From positions 5,456,001 to 5,520,000 of the forward strand of contig NZ_CP176395.1 in assembly GCF_046244365.1 (NCBI RefSeq): a stretch of DNA of 64,000 nt. Reading direction: 5' to 3'. The notes under the pieces are model-generated. The model ran no database searches. It saw nothing but the letters and a program-made list of their open reading frames with translations, and was not told the origin of the DNA. Positions 34,626 through 43,063 of the stretch are shown here, piece by piece (the stretch's first letter is position 1; each line of letters opens with the position of its first letter). The position numbers and the translations under genes were made by a program. Source of the stretch: Paenibacillus_V sp046244365. GTDB taxonomy: Bacteria; Bacillota; Bacilli; Paenibacillales; NBRC-103111.

Positions 34626-35807
34626 TTAACCTCCGCGTGCTCGGGATTCCTTCCTTCTGGCATAAACGAACAGTCCGGCAAACAAGACCAGCTGTGCGAG
34701 AAAAACCACCCCGTCCCAAAAGAAAATGCTCCCCGCCGGTTCCTTCAATTGCCGAAACGAGTTCACGGTTGCAACGAACAACTGCGGAAGCAAATAAACG
34801 ATCAGGATGGCTCCGCTGACAAACAAACCGGCTGCGTAGAACACGCCGTACCATTTTACGGCCTTTTGCTCGCCCGGGTATAAGACAGCCCCATCCTTTG
34901 AGCGCATAAACGGTATGAAGCCGCTAAGCCAGTTGCGGCTGTTTTCGAGCAGAAGACTATTTCCCGTCGCTTGCTCGAGCACGTAATACAAATCGGTTTT
35001 CATGAAAAACAAACACTGAAACATCATATTTAAAATGACCGCGTAGATAACGATCGTTAGCAGTCCGGATGCGGTCCCGGTCAGGTCATGCGCGGAAAGC
35101 TTCCAAACGAGAATGGAGAACAATACGAAATGATCGAAGCACAAGCCCGCCAGCAAAGGTAAAAAGCGCCGCCGCTTCGGCAATCCCCATATCCCGTTCA
35201 TCTCCGTTTCCAGCACGATAAAAAACAACCGGTAGCCTATTCCGATACGGGCAGGCAATCCCTCGGCACGAACCGCCAAAAAGTGTCCAAGCTCGTGAAA
35301 CAACAGCAAGAGCAAAGAAACCGCCATCCAAACGAGCATGTTCGCGGTCATGGAAGGAAACACAAACCAGTCCGTATACCGGGGAAACAGACCCGGAAAC
35401 GCAATCAACAACGCGATGTTCGCAGCAAATAGGAAGCCGAACAGGGTCTGCGTGATGCGATTAAATACCAATCTTGCAAAGCGGACAGGGATCCAGCTCA
35501 ATTGCCCTTCTCCCGCCGTTCCGGTTTCCGTGCGTTCGATCTTACGTCCGTCCATTTCCTTTACCAGTCCGAATTCCATCAATTGCTCTACGAAGGAAGT
35601 CATATCGACTTCTTCCTCCGGATATTTTCTCCTTAATACCTCTTCAATCCGGTTTAAGGGCATTCCTTCTTCAAGCATATGGATCGCATCGATGCAAATG
35701 GGAGGCATTTCATAAAAATCGCCGCTATGCGGGTCCTCTACCGTAAACAGAGCTCCGTTCGGACGAATGTGCAGCGTATGCAGCCGGATTGACGTCATTG
35801 AGGTCAT
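34626..35807 (-). CDS. M50-type membrane metalloprotease with N-terminal PqqD-like domain
   Basis: 393 residues. Residues 1-90 resemble a PqqD winged fold (FTVEDPHSGDFYEMPP, then IEEVLRRKYPEEEVDMTSFV), the kind of domain that binds RiPP precursor peptides. The rest has about eight helices with the zinc motif HELGH inside one and a possible third ligand Asp in KTDLYYV. Similar layout is known in peptide zinc metalloproteases such as YydH. The ATG at 35807 follows GGGGACGG; upstream sequence to 35903 overlaps a terminator and is not coding. A 21-residue peptide ORF and an HD-GYP gene lie just upstream. Confidence 0.75.
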   Translation of the reverse strand: MTSMTSIRLHTLHIRPNGALFTVEDPHSGDFYEMPPICIDAIHMLEEGMPLNRIEEVLRRKYPEEEVDMTSFVEQLMEFGLVKEMDGRKIERTETGTAGEGQLSWIPVRFARLVFNRITQTLFGFLFAANIALLIAFPGLFPRYTDWFVFPSMTANMLVWMAVSLLLLLFHELGHFLAVRAEGLPARIGIGYRLFFIVLETEMNGIWGLPKRRRFLPLLAGLCFDHFVLFSILVWKLSAHDLTGTASGLLTIVIYAVILNMMFQCLFFMKTDLYYVLEQATGNSLLLENSRNWLSGFIPFMRSKDGAVLYPGEQKAVKWYGVFYAAGLFVSGAILIVYLLPQLFVATVNSFRQLKEPAGSIFFWDGVVFLAQLVLFAGLFVYARRKESRARGG

Positions 35808-35901
35808 GGTGTCAGCCGTCCCCCGTTCTCTTTCATCTATATCCCTATTTGAGCGGCAAGCCGCTTGGAAGCAGCTGGACCGCAAACATTTGTCAACATG
35901 C

Positions 35902-35929
35902 AAAAGGATGCCTGTTAAGGCATCCTTTT
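35902..35929. terminator. Palindromic terminator after the tiny peptide ORF
   Basis: AAAAGGATGCC, six-base loop, GGCATCCTTTT; ends the HD-GYP/peptide transcript before the M50 gene. Confidence 0.75.
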
Positions 35930-35949
35930 GCCGAATGATTCCGTTTCAA

Positions 35950-36015
35950 TCAACGAGGTGCCCAGAAACACCACCAGCAGGTAGTTTTGATCTTTTGCAA
36001 TTTACGGATCTTCAC
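35950..36015 (-). CDS. Candidate 21-residue Trp/Cys-rich peptide
   Basis: GTG start at 36015 preceded by AAGGGGGTGATCC, which matches the full anti-Shine-Dalgarno complement at all but one base. The peptide has a basic N-terminal half (MKIRKLQKIK) and the C-terminal CWWCFWAPR, then TGA. It begins 14 bases after the HD-GYP stop and is followed by a terminator. Flanked by a PqqD/M50 protein, it could be a precursor of a modified or secreted peptide. It is too short for coding statistics and could be a chance ORF. Confidence 0.5.
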   Translation of the reverse strand: MKIRKLQKIKTTCWWCFWAPR

Positions 36016-36029
36016 ATGGATCACCCCCT

Positions 36030-37226
36030 TCATGAAGTTTCAGCTTGTTCGAAAGCATGCATGTCCGGCCGTCGCTCGAAACTCGATGCCAGTTCTATCC
36101 AAACAGGATATATTTCTTTGAACACATTTACCAAAAACGGATCGAACTGCTTCCCGCTGCCTTGGCAAATTCGCTCATATGCAACGTCGGAAGGCAATGC
36201 GGGCCGGTACGAACGGTGCGTCGTAATCGCGTCGTAGGCGTCCGCTATCGTCGTGATGCGCGCCAGCAAGGGGATGTCCCGTTCTTTCAGCTGCTCGGGG
36301 TATCCTTTGCCGTCCCAACGCTCATGATGATATTTGATGACGTCCGCGCTCCATTGCAAGCCGTCGATCCCTTTGAGCGCTTCTACCCCTACGCACGGAT
36401 GGGTCTTGATGACTTCATATTCCTCTTCGGTCAAGCTCGTGGGCTTGGTTAGAATATGATCGGGAATATTCACTTTCCCCACATCGTGCAGCAAACAGGA
36501 ATAATAAAAGGAGTTTAGCTCTTCTTCGGAGTATAGGTTTAATTTCCGGGCAAGCAAAAGCGAGTAGTGCGCGACTCGTTCGCTGTGTCCCCTCGTATAA
36601 GGATCCTTAAGCTCCAATATGGCGACGATCCCTTTCACGATGCTGTCGATCTGCTTGCTGTAGGAAGCCGTAATCGACTTGACATACCCTTCGAAAATAT
36701 TCAGCAGCAGGTACGCTACGACGGAAAGAGCGATAATAAGCGCGATCGGTACGAGCACCAACGGATATTGAATGCCTATGCCGACGATGGCGTACTTGAG
36801 CGCCATTCCGCATGAAACGGTCCAGAAGAACCGCTTGTTCACGAATATCGGCGTAAACAGGACAAGAAACAATTCGATAATATTACCGCCATGATATTGT
36901 TCCGCATTACCGTAATAATGGACGATTTCCGCTATCACGCTAAGGCAGACATAAACGTACAAATACATGTATTTGACCGTCTGAGGCTTATCGATTCTCA
37001 TGAGGTAGAGGGCGATCGGCAACAAGCAGAGCAGGAGTCCGTTTAGCCATATCCCGCTGAAGCTGCTGACTATCCCGAGCCTAGGAATGCCTCCGGTCAT
37101 GACCGGAAGAATCAGGTTGTAGACGATATCGTAGCCGATGCTGATTAAGTAGAACAAGGATAGAAACAGTCGCGTCGCCCGCCGTTCTTCCCCGATCAAA
37201 GCGGTGCTTAAGAACCCTTTTTGCAT
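36030..37226 (-). CDS. Membrane HD-GYP domain protein, putative c-di-GMP phosphodiesterase
   Basis: 398 residues: about seven membrane helices up to residue 190, then an HD-GYP domain with HSERVAHYS, the metal pair in LLHDVGK, THPCVGVEAL and the signature HHERWDGKGYP. All catalytic residues appear intact. GGAGG precedes the ATG. Upstream of the tiny peptide ORF, with which it must be cotranscribed. Confidence 0.9.
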   Translation of the reverse strand: MQKGFLSTALIGEERRATRLFLSLFYLISIGYDIVYNLILPVMTGGIPRLGIVSSFSGIWLNGLLLCLLPIALYLMRIDKPQTVKYMYLYVYVCLSVIAEIVHYYGNAEQYHGGNIIELFLVLFTPIFVNKRFFWTVSCGMALKYAIVGIGIQYPLVLVPIALIIALSVVAYLLLNIFEGYVKSITASYSKQIDSIVKGIVAILELKDPYTRGHSERVAHYSLLLARKLNLYSEEELNSFYYSCLLHDVGKVNIPDHILTKPTSLTEEEYEVIKTHPCVGVEALKGIDGLQWSADVIKYHHERWDGKGYPEQLKERDIPLLARITTIADAYDAITTHRSYRPALPSDVAYERICQGSGKQFDPFLVNVFKEIYPVWIELASSFERRPDMHAFEQAETS

Positions 37227-37416
37227 GAAAGCCTCCGGATTATGTTAGTAACTGTCATTATGTCACGGCGTTTGTGGACTTTCTTACCAGAAAAGATTCG
37301 ACGAAAACGCTACCAATTCCTTCTTTTGCTGTATTTATTGGTTCTGTAGATATAGACAGCAGTAAATAATCGGTAGTTTCACGCATGAATCAAAAAAACT
37401 AAAAAAAATTAAAGTA

Positions 37417-37446
37417 CAAAAAAAATGGCGCCGGGTAAGCGGCGTC
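37417..37446 (-). terminator. Rho-independent terminator of the amidase gene
   Basis: Minus strand GACGCCG, six-base loop, CGGCGCC, A, then T8. The stretch 37227-37475 otherwise holds only the upstream region of the HD-GYP gene (possible extended -10 TGACATAAT ending at 37257). Confidence 0.7.
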
Positions 37447-37475
37447 ATAAACGGCTGCCAATGGGGGATTGACTA

Positions 37476-38168
37476 TTATTGCTCGGGTTGACCCGATGCT
37501 TTGCGCAGCTCGTTCGCAAGCCGGTGAATTTCTTCTTTATCCTCGTCCGAGCCGACAAAATACCATAGCGGCGATAAAAACGTATCGATCAGCTTATTGG
37601 CATCCTCCGGTTTCAGCATAGCCTCTTCCACCCCCGTTATCAGGTCGTAGTGGCGCTGCACCGTATCGACCGCATCCTGCCACGATTTTCCCCATTTGTT
37701 CAAATAGGCAATCGGGTCCATGTGCGTCGTTCCGCCTAGCCATCTGGTTACATCGGCATGTGCCCAAAGCGTACCCGAACCGTCGCTGGATGCGGAGTCA
37801 ACCGGTAATTTACGTTCGCTCAGAAAAAAAGCGGCACGTTGACACCACATATCGAAGGACTTGTCGAAATCGCTTTGCGATTTGGCAACACACAGCTCCA
37901 GATGGACGAATCTCTGGTTCGCCGGGGAACCTGCGCCATACGCCAAATAATGAGGATCGGCAACCTGTAGAATCACGTTCGGATCGATAAATTCATGAAC
38001 AAAAGCATTATCGTAATTCGTAGCCATATAGGCGCGCTCGTTCCACGCCGTACTATTCGAGTTGTCCGTATAATGCATGACAACCCCTTCCCACTTGCCT
38101 ACGCCCAACCTGTATGCGATCTTGGGCAAGCCGGTAACCCAAACCGAATTGACCGGATAAAGCCCCAC
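37476..38168 (-). CDS. N-acetylmuramoyl-L-alanine amidase (Amidase_2)
   Basis: 230 residues. The zinc amidase core is visible: VVMHYTDN (first His), an invariant Tyr/Glu region around HLELC, and HADVTRWLGGTTHMDP with the second His and Asp. The last 50 residues are helical and may bind the wall or a partner. No signal peptide, like many phage-type or sporulation amidases. GTG start with a GGGGTGAGG ribosome binding site. Not part of a prophage here. Confidence 0.8.
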   Translation of the reverse strand: MGLYPVNSVWVTGLPKIAYRLGVGKWEGVVMHYTDNSNSTAWNERAYMATNYDNAFVHEFIDPNVILQVADPHYLAYGAGSPANQRFVHLELCVAKSQSDFDKSFDMWCQRAAFFLSERKLPVDSASSDGSGTLWAHADVTRWLGGTTHMDPIAYLNKWGKSWQDAVDTVQRHYDLITGVEEAMLKPEDANKLIDTFLSPLWYFVGSDEDKEEIHRLANELRKASGQPEQ

Positions 38169-38282
38169 TCCGCCTCACCCCTTCTGTGCGTTTCCGGACT
38201 CCACGATGCCGGATCATTACAGAATATTCCTTTGGGACAAAGCTGGCATAGGGCTTATGCAGTAGTTCGGCAGAAATGGGGC

Positions 38283-39056
38283 TTATGTCCGAAGCGGAAG
38301 CCACTCCAGCACTCTTTTGATTTTCGCGTCCCAGTAGCCCCATTCGTGCGTCCCCGGTTCTTCCTCGTAGGTTAGGGGAAGAAAAAGCTTCTTCGCGTGC
38401 TCGCGGAACTGCGCATTCTCGGCATATAGGAAATCTTCCGTGCCGCAGCATTGATAAAGAAGCGGCGAAGAAACCTGCGTATTGCCTGCCGTTTTTTCCG
38501 CAAGCGCGATCAGATCGTTCTCGCTGCCGGCAAACTGCTCCTTGGAGCCGAATATGAGCCGAGCCTCATGCGGACGCGTTTCGAACAGCCAATCCGTAAG
38601 CAAAGCGCCAGATAAGCTCGCGGCCGCCGCAAATCGCTCCGGGTGGCTTAACGCCATCTTAAAGGCTCCGTATCCGCCCATCGACAAGCCGGCGACAAAA
38701 TTATCCTCGCGCTTGTCCGACAGCGGGAAGAACGATCTCGCCAGCTTCGGCAGCTCTTCGCTGATGAAAGTCCAATATTGAGGACCCGTAACCATATTGG
38801 CATAGTAGCTCCGGTTCACGGCAGGCATCACGACTGCGATACCAAGACCGGACACATAGCGTTCGATCGAGGTTCTGCGCATCCAGATCGTATGGTCGTC
38901 CGACATTCCGTGCAGCAGGTATAAAGTCGGATGCTTGCCTTCGCCGGCCTTGCCGTTCATTCCGATCTGCTGAGACGTGCGCTGAGGTAAAATGACATTC
39001 ATGGAGACAGCCAGGCCTAGCGTCTCCGAAGCAAAGTCGCATTGTATAAAGGCCAC
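38283..39056 (-). CDS. EstA-like esterase (esterase D fold)
   Basis: 257 residues. YLLHGMSDDHTIW, nucleophile Ser in GLSMGGYGA, acid near CGTEDFLYA and His in PGTHEWGYW match tributyrin esterase/S-formylglutathione hydrolase-like enzymes. Cytosolic. GTG start with GGAAGGGG eight bases upstream. Confidence 0.88.
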   Translation of the reverse strand: MAFIQCDFASETLGLAVSMNVILPQRTSQQIGMNGKAGEGKHPTLYLLHGMSDDHTIWMRRTSIERYVSGLGIAVVMPAVNRSYYANMVTGPQYWTFISEELPKLARSFFPLSDKREDNFVAGLSMGGYGAFKMALSHPERFAAAASLSGALLTDWLFETRPHEARLIFGSKEQFAGSENDLIALAEKTAGNTQVSSPLLYQCCGTEDFLYAENAQFREHAKKLFLPLTYEEEPGTHEWGYWDAKIKRVLEWLPLRT

Positions 39057-39185
39057 AAAAAAAGCCCCTTCCGGAGTTATAGTCGAAAAGCTCCTTCTAT
39101 TATAGCAGATTTATCCTGCTAGCCCATAGCTTTCTTGTGCCGGAGGCTCACTCGGCGCTTGGCTAATCCGGTTTTACTCTATGTA

Positions 39186-39227
39186 GAAAAAAAAGCAGGC
39201 CCTGTGCAAGGATGCATAAAGCCTGCC
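39186..39227 (-). terminator. Rho-independent terminator of cwlJ
   Basis: Minus strand GCAGGC and GCCTGC pair across a 20-base loop, followed by eight T. Confidence 0.75.
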
Positions 39228-39232
39228 GCATT

Positions 39233-39661
39233 TTAGTACGTGTTGTAGATGCTGTCGCATTCGCCGGCTCTTGGCTCGAAGAAGCAATGCTTCTTAAATC
39301 TGCCGACAAGAGGCTGATTGTACCAGGTCGGCGGACAATCACCCTCAGGCCTGAAATACCAGAGACTGAATTTTGACGGCCACAAGCGTTCCCCGTTTAC
39401 CGCCCGTCTGGCCAAACGCCTGTCTCTATCCCTTGGTCTTTGATAAAAGTAACCGTGCTGGACGGCTTCGAACGCATGCTCCTGGTAAATCATTTGCGGA
39501 ATCGTGCGGATATTTTTGAAGTCCGAGCAGTTCCCGATGATCCGGTTGATGCCCACGTTTCCGACCATCATCATCCCTTGTTCCCCTTCGCCCTCCGCTT
39601 CCGCGCGCAGCAGTCTCGCAAGCAGGTCGATATCGGAATCCCTTGCCTTTACAACAGCCAT
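39233..39661 (-). CDS. cwlJ: Spore cortex-lytic enzyme CwlJ
   Basis: 142 residues, the length of Bacillus CwlJ, and near-identical in key stretches: DLLARLLRAEAEGEG, VGNVGINR, MIYQEHAFEAVQHGYFYQR, FSLWYFRPEGDCPPTWYNQP. It degrades muramic-lactam cortex during germination from a position in the spore coat and has no signal peptide. GAGGTGAG precedes the ATG. Its gerQ partner is not adjacent. Strong evidence that the organism sporulates. Confidence 0.95.
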   Translation of the reverse strand: MAVVKARDSDIDLLARLLRAEAEGEGEQGMMMVGNVGINRIIGNCSDFKNIRTIPQMIYQEHAFEAVQHGYFYQRPRDRDRRLARRAVNGERLWPSKFSLWYFRPEGDCPPTWYNQPLVGRFKKHCFFEPRAGECDSIYNTY

Positions 39662-39771
39662 GATCTCACCTCTGTAGGTTTATATTCTTAAGGTATTGAT
39701 ACAATGGGCCGGGAGTGACTGCCTACTCGTATTTTTTGCGAAAACACTTTGATTGCCGAATCGGATGGAGG

Positions 39772-39799
39772 TTACAATTGAACCTTTTTTTGGTAAAAT
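39772..39799 (+). promoter_or_regulatory. Promoter with extended -10
   Basis: TTACAA, 16-base spacer ending in TGG, TAAAAT; 27 bases before the ATT start at 39826. It lies inside the longer reading frame, arguing against an upstream start. Confidence 0.5.
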
Positions 39800-39825
39800 C
39801 ATACGTATGGCAAGGAGGGAGTACG

Positions 39826-40086
39826 ATTAGAAAAAAAGTGATTATTCCGTCTCTAGCATTGATTATTTTTATTTTACTGCCGTCGGTTTCGCCCGACTTA
39901 TCCGTAAGAAGAGTTATATTCTTCAGGGGAAATCCCATTGAAGCCTTCACGGTACCTATCAAGAAGGGCAAGATTAACGAAAACGGAAATCAGCTCTATA
40001 ACGTTCTAGATTATCATTATTGTTGTGTGTACGTACGAAAATCTATTTTAGGGTATTTCGTCACAGAGATGGGAACCGGCCCTTGA
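39826..40086 (+). CDS. Small membrane or secreted protein with apparent ATT start
   Basis: 86 residues: basic start (RKK), hydrophobic VIIPSLALIIFILLPSV, then a short basic/beta-rich part (RVIFFRGNPIEAFTVPIKK). AAGGAGGG lies seven bases before ATT and no ATG, GTG or TTG is at the right distance; the next in-frame GTG is at 39838. Small proteins with a similar VRxxFFxGxPIxAFT core are familiar in Paenibacillaceae. Function unknown. Confidence 0.6.
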   Translation: MRKKVIIPSLALIIFILLPSVSPDLSVRRVIFFRGNPIEAFTVPIKKGKINENGNQLYNVLDYHYCCVYVRKSILGYFVTEMGTGP

Positions 40087-40108
40087 CTTCTTTATCGGAC
40101 AAAAAAAG

Positions 40109-40135
40109 AAAACCCCTTATCCATCAAGGGGTTTT
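40109..40135. terminator. Bidirectional terminator
   Basis: AAAACCCCTT and AAGGGGTTTT pair; T-rich on both sides. Ends the 39826 gene and tRNA-Val. Confidence 0.85.
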
Positions 40136-40148
40136 AGCGTTTAAGTTA

Positions 40149-40224
40149 TGGTGACCTGGGCCGGGTTCGAACCGACGACCCCTACCCTGTCAAGATAGTG
40201 CTCTCCCAGCTGAGCTACCAGGTC
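40149..40224 (-). tRNA. tRNA-Val (anticodon GAC)
   Basis: 76 bases including encoded CCA. Acceptor GACCTGG/CCAGGTC is fully paired; D-arm GCTCAGCTGGGAGAGC, anticodon loop TTGACAG and T-loop TTCGAAC are canonical, and the sequence resembles Bacillus tRNA-Val(GAC). Confidence 0.93.
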
Positions 40225-40246
40225 ATGTTTTGCAGCAACGTGTTCA

Positions 40247-40275
40247 ATCTTACCAAGTCTTTCATTCTTTGTCAA
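40247..40275 (-). promoter_or_regulatory. Promoter of tRNA-Val
   Basis: Minus strand TTGACA, 17-base spacer ending in TGG, TAAGAT; consensus -35 and extended -10. Confidence 0.7.
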
Positions 40276-40308
40276 CTACTTTTTTCTTTATTTACCTAGT
40301 TGAAAAAG

Positions 40309-40385
40309 TGGTGCCGTCGAGAGGACTTGAACCCCCAACCTACTGATTACGATTCAGTTGCTCTACCAAGTTGAGCTACGGCGGC
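40309..40385 (-). tRNA. tRNA-Thr (anticodon CGT)
   Basis: 77 bases including CCA. Anticodon stem ACTGA/TCAGT with loop ATCGTAA; T-loop TTCAAGT; close to Bacillus tRNA-Thr. The acceptor GCCGCCG/CGACGGC has one C-A mismatch (positions 5 and 68). Confidence 0.9.
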
Positions 40386-40430
40386 AAGCCGAACATTTGT
40401 TTGCTATCGAACTGGTGTCGACAGTTATTT

Positions 40431-40459
40431 ACTTTATCAGGGTTGTACCGCTTTGTCAA
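40431..40459 (-). promoter_or_regulatory. Promoter of tRNA-Thr
   Basis: Minus strand TTGACA, 17-base spacer, TAAAGT. Confidence 0.7.
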
Positions 40460-40500
40460 CAACTATTTCATATTTTCCTTTTATCCAGCTTCCTCATGGT

Positions 40501-41843
40501 TCATGCCTTACGCAGCGCCTTGCTTTCCGTGCGTCCTTTGACTGCGCTCACCGCCAACGTCAACAACGGAAGGATCCACAAAAATACGGCGAACGGCACA
40601 TAGCCTTCTACCGGTACGCCGACAATGGTGCCGCATAGGATGGCAAGCATATTCCACGGAACCATGGCGGCAAATACCAGGCTCGTATCCGCGACGACGC
40701 GTGCCAGTTGCTGTTTGCCGAAGGATTTGGACCAAATGGGCTGCAGCGCGCTTCCGCTCATCATGATCGGCAGCGTTTGCGTACAGGATACCAAACCTAG
40801 TCCCAGCCCGAACAGTCCCGAGCGCAGCGTCAAGCTTGCCATCGTTTCGGATCGGCCGATCCATCGTTCAATGTACGGTTGAAGCAGCCTATTTTCCTCC
40901 AGAATCCCGTTATATGCTCCCGCAAGCGCTATAAGCACAACCAGCCCCGCCATCTGCCATAAGCCATTGGTTTGAAGGGACGGCAGCTCGGCTGCGCCGT
41001 ACCCGCTCCACAGCATGTCCAGCCACTGCGGAAGGGAAATCGCTTGCAGCCATGTCCCTATCCCGATACTTGCCCCTATAGACAGCATAAATGCATATTT
41101 GGTTCTCATCCGGAACAAAATCGCAGCGACAAGCACCAAAGGAGGAACCAACAGCAGCGGATGATAGCGGAAATAGCCGGCGAAGGAAACCGTTTCCGGC
41201 GCTCCCCCGCCCTTTCCCGTCCAACCGGCAAAAGCATCGAGACATGCATAAAACAGCAATGTGCATAGAATGGCAGCCGCCGTCGTCAGACGCAGCGCTT
41301 TCCACAACGAAGCGGTGCCGATTCCGGCCGAGGAAGCGACCAATTGATGAGCGCTTGAGAATGGCGAGGTCCGATCCCCGATGAACGCTCCGGATACGAG
41401 CGCGCCTGCGGCGGCAGGCAGCGGAATGCCGAGAAGAGCTGCCGTTCCCATTAGCGGGATGCCTACGGCGCTAAGCGTTCCCGTCGAAGTCCCTAAGATC
41501 ATGGAAATCAGTGCGGCAAAAAGAAATGCGCTGACGAGAAATGATCGGGATCCAGCAGTTTGAGACCCGTTTCTATCATAAAGGGAATCGTACCGCTCGC
41601 CGTCCATGCCGGAATCAGCAGCCCGACAAGAACCAAAATCCAAACGACACCCAGCGTGCCGGAAACGCCTCTCCGCATACTTCCCAGCAGGTCAATCGGC
41701 TTCGCCACGTTCTTCCATACCCGTGCGTAAAGCGCCGCCAAGCCGAATGCGAAGCCTGACGCAAGCGGCATTCCAAGCCCGTACGCCGCGGCCAGGCCGC
41801 CGAGCGTTACTCCTAATACCGCCAACAGCTGCTTTGATGTCAT
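40501..41843 (-). pseudogene. NhaC-type Na+/H+ antiporter, interrupted by a frameshift
   Basis: The N-terminal reading (ATG 41843, GAAGGAAGG upstream) encodes about 110 residues with helices and MRRGVSGTLGVVWILVLVGL, then drifts out of frame near 41530 and stops at 41508. The downstream frame resumes at once with FLVSAFLFAALISMILGTST and runs to 40501 with GDRTSPFSSAHQL, SCTQTLPIMM and FAAMVPWN, all typical of NhaC antiporters. One missing base around CATTTCTCGTC (minus strand, about 41534-41524) explains the split. Either a recent pseudogene or a sequencing error. Confidence 0.8.
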
Positions 41844-41933
41844 CGTGGTTGTCCTTCCTTCCCGCAAACGGCGATACATGCAGCCCGATTCGATCAAATC
41901 TGCGAGCCACAAACCATTTTATCAGAATCGGTG

Positions 41934-42020
41934 TCAAGGATAAACGCCTTTCGGCGTCCTTTTCGTGCCGCGCGTTTGCCGAGTAATGAAGCAATCATAG
42001 AGGATAGACTTTCCGACATT
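41934..42020. repeat. Dispersed intergenic repeat, copy B
   Basis: CAAGGATAAACGCC, GGCGTCCT, CGTTTGCCGAG, GAAGCAATCA, GAGGATAGACTTTCCGA. The 306-base gap 41844-42149 holds this repeat and the araC-family promoter region, nothing else seen. Confidence 0.65.
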
Positions 42021-42080
42021 TCAAAAAAACCTGCAACCAACCGCTTATTTTGCAGCCCGGATATTGCATTTCTTGCAATT

Positions 42081-42109
42081 TTGATTTTAACTGAACATAT
42101 TCCTATACG
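42081..42109 (+). promoter_or_regulatory. Putative promoter of the AraC-family gene
   Basis: TTGATT, 17-base spacer, TATACG, about 40 bases before the start. Confidence 0.35.
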
Positions 42110-42149
42110 ATGCGAGCATATAACGATATTGCTTCAAGGAGAGACCCGA

Positions 42150-43013
42150 ATGGAATCGGCTAAAAGACGTCATGTATATTTTCCGACATTATCCGAACCC
42201 ACGCTCTTTTGTTTTCCCGAATCGGTGGGCAGATACAGCGATTTTCCCGAGCATCACGTCATCAGGCAGCCAGGCGCTCTAAACAGCTTTAGCATCCATG
42301 TCGTTGTGGAGGGCTCCGGGTTCGTAGAGGAAGAAGGAACGGAGCGGCTCCTTACGGCCGGCGACACCTTTCTTTATTTTCCGGATGACGAGCAGCGCTA
42401 CTACAGCAGCAAGAACGACCCTTGGGACGTGCGCTGGATCCATTTTTACGGCACCAAGCTAAGGGAGCTGCTCATCGAAGGCGGCTTCCATCGCTCCACC
42501 ATTTGGACACTCAAAAGAAGCGCGGAATGGGAACAATGGCATCAGACGCTGCTGGAGGAAGCCGAGCAGCACAAGCTGCTCCATGCTACCCGCTTATCGA
42601 CGATGACCTACGGGCTGATCGCCGAATTCATGAGTCAAGCCATTCCCCTAACGCCTAACAAAGGATCGGAGGTGACGGACCGCATCGCCCAACTGCTGCC
42701 GTTAATCCAGCAGCAGGCTCATTTGCCGTTCGAGCTTTCGGAGTGGGCGGCGAAGGCCGGGGTCAGCGTCTATTATTTTTGCAGGCTGTTCCGAAAGCTG
42801 ACGCAGATGACGCCGATGGAATTCGTGACCCTCTGCAGGCTGCAAAGGGCGAAACAGCTGCTTCTGGAGAAAATCGACTGGCCGGTTAAGCAAATATCCG
42901 CCTTATCGGGCTATTCGAACCCCAGTTACTTCAACAAACGCTTTTTAGAGCAGGAAGGAATGACGCCAACCGAATACAGAGCCGCACGACTCGAAAAAAT
43001 GAGCGAAGAATAA
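42150..43013 (+). CDS. AraC-family transcriptional regulator
   Basis: 287 residues: N-terminal cupin effector domain (about 20-110, AGDTFLYFPDDEQRYY) and C-terminal double helix-turn-helix (FELSEWAAKAGVSVYYFCRL, then WPVKQISALSGYSNPSYFNK, TPTEYR). Such regulators usually control sugar-utilisation genes, none of which is adjacent. AAGGAGAG precedes the ATG at 42150. Confidence 0.9.
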   Translation: MESAKRRHVYFPTLSEPTLFCFPESVGRYSDFPEHHVIRQPGALNSFSIHVVVEGSGFVEEEGTERLLTAGDTFLYFPDDEQRYYSSKNDPWDVRWIHFYGTKLRELLIEGGFHRSTIWTLKRSAEWEQWHQTLLEEAEQHKLLHATRLSTMTYGLIAEFMSQAIPLTPNKGSEVTDRIAQLLPLIQQQAHLPFELSEWAAKAGVSVYYFCRLFRKLTQMTPMEFVTLCRLQRAKQLLLEKIDWPVKQISALSGYSNPSYFNKRFLEQEGMTPTEYRAARLEKMSEE

Positions 43014-43063
43014 GCAACATTATAGAGTCGTTCACCGTCAAGAAGGACGGAGGTGTTCAAGTA

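Noticed and set aside
35808..35903. Longer N-terminus for the M50 protease starting at TTG 35903
   Set aside because: It would start inside the terminator hairpin, has no ribosome binding site and adds non-homologous residues before the PqqD-like domain.
35958..36002. Alternative reading of the tiny ORF region giving a hydrophobic peptide (YLLVVFLGTSLIETE)
   Set aside because: That frame follows a TAA and has no ATG, GTG or TTG at a usable distance from the ribosome binding site.
37476..39661. Amidase and cortex hydrolase as remains of a prophage lysis cassette
   Set aside because: No holin, integrase, terminase or structural genes nearby; CwlJ is a sporulation protein and the esterase between them is unrelated.
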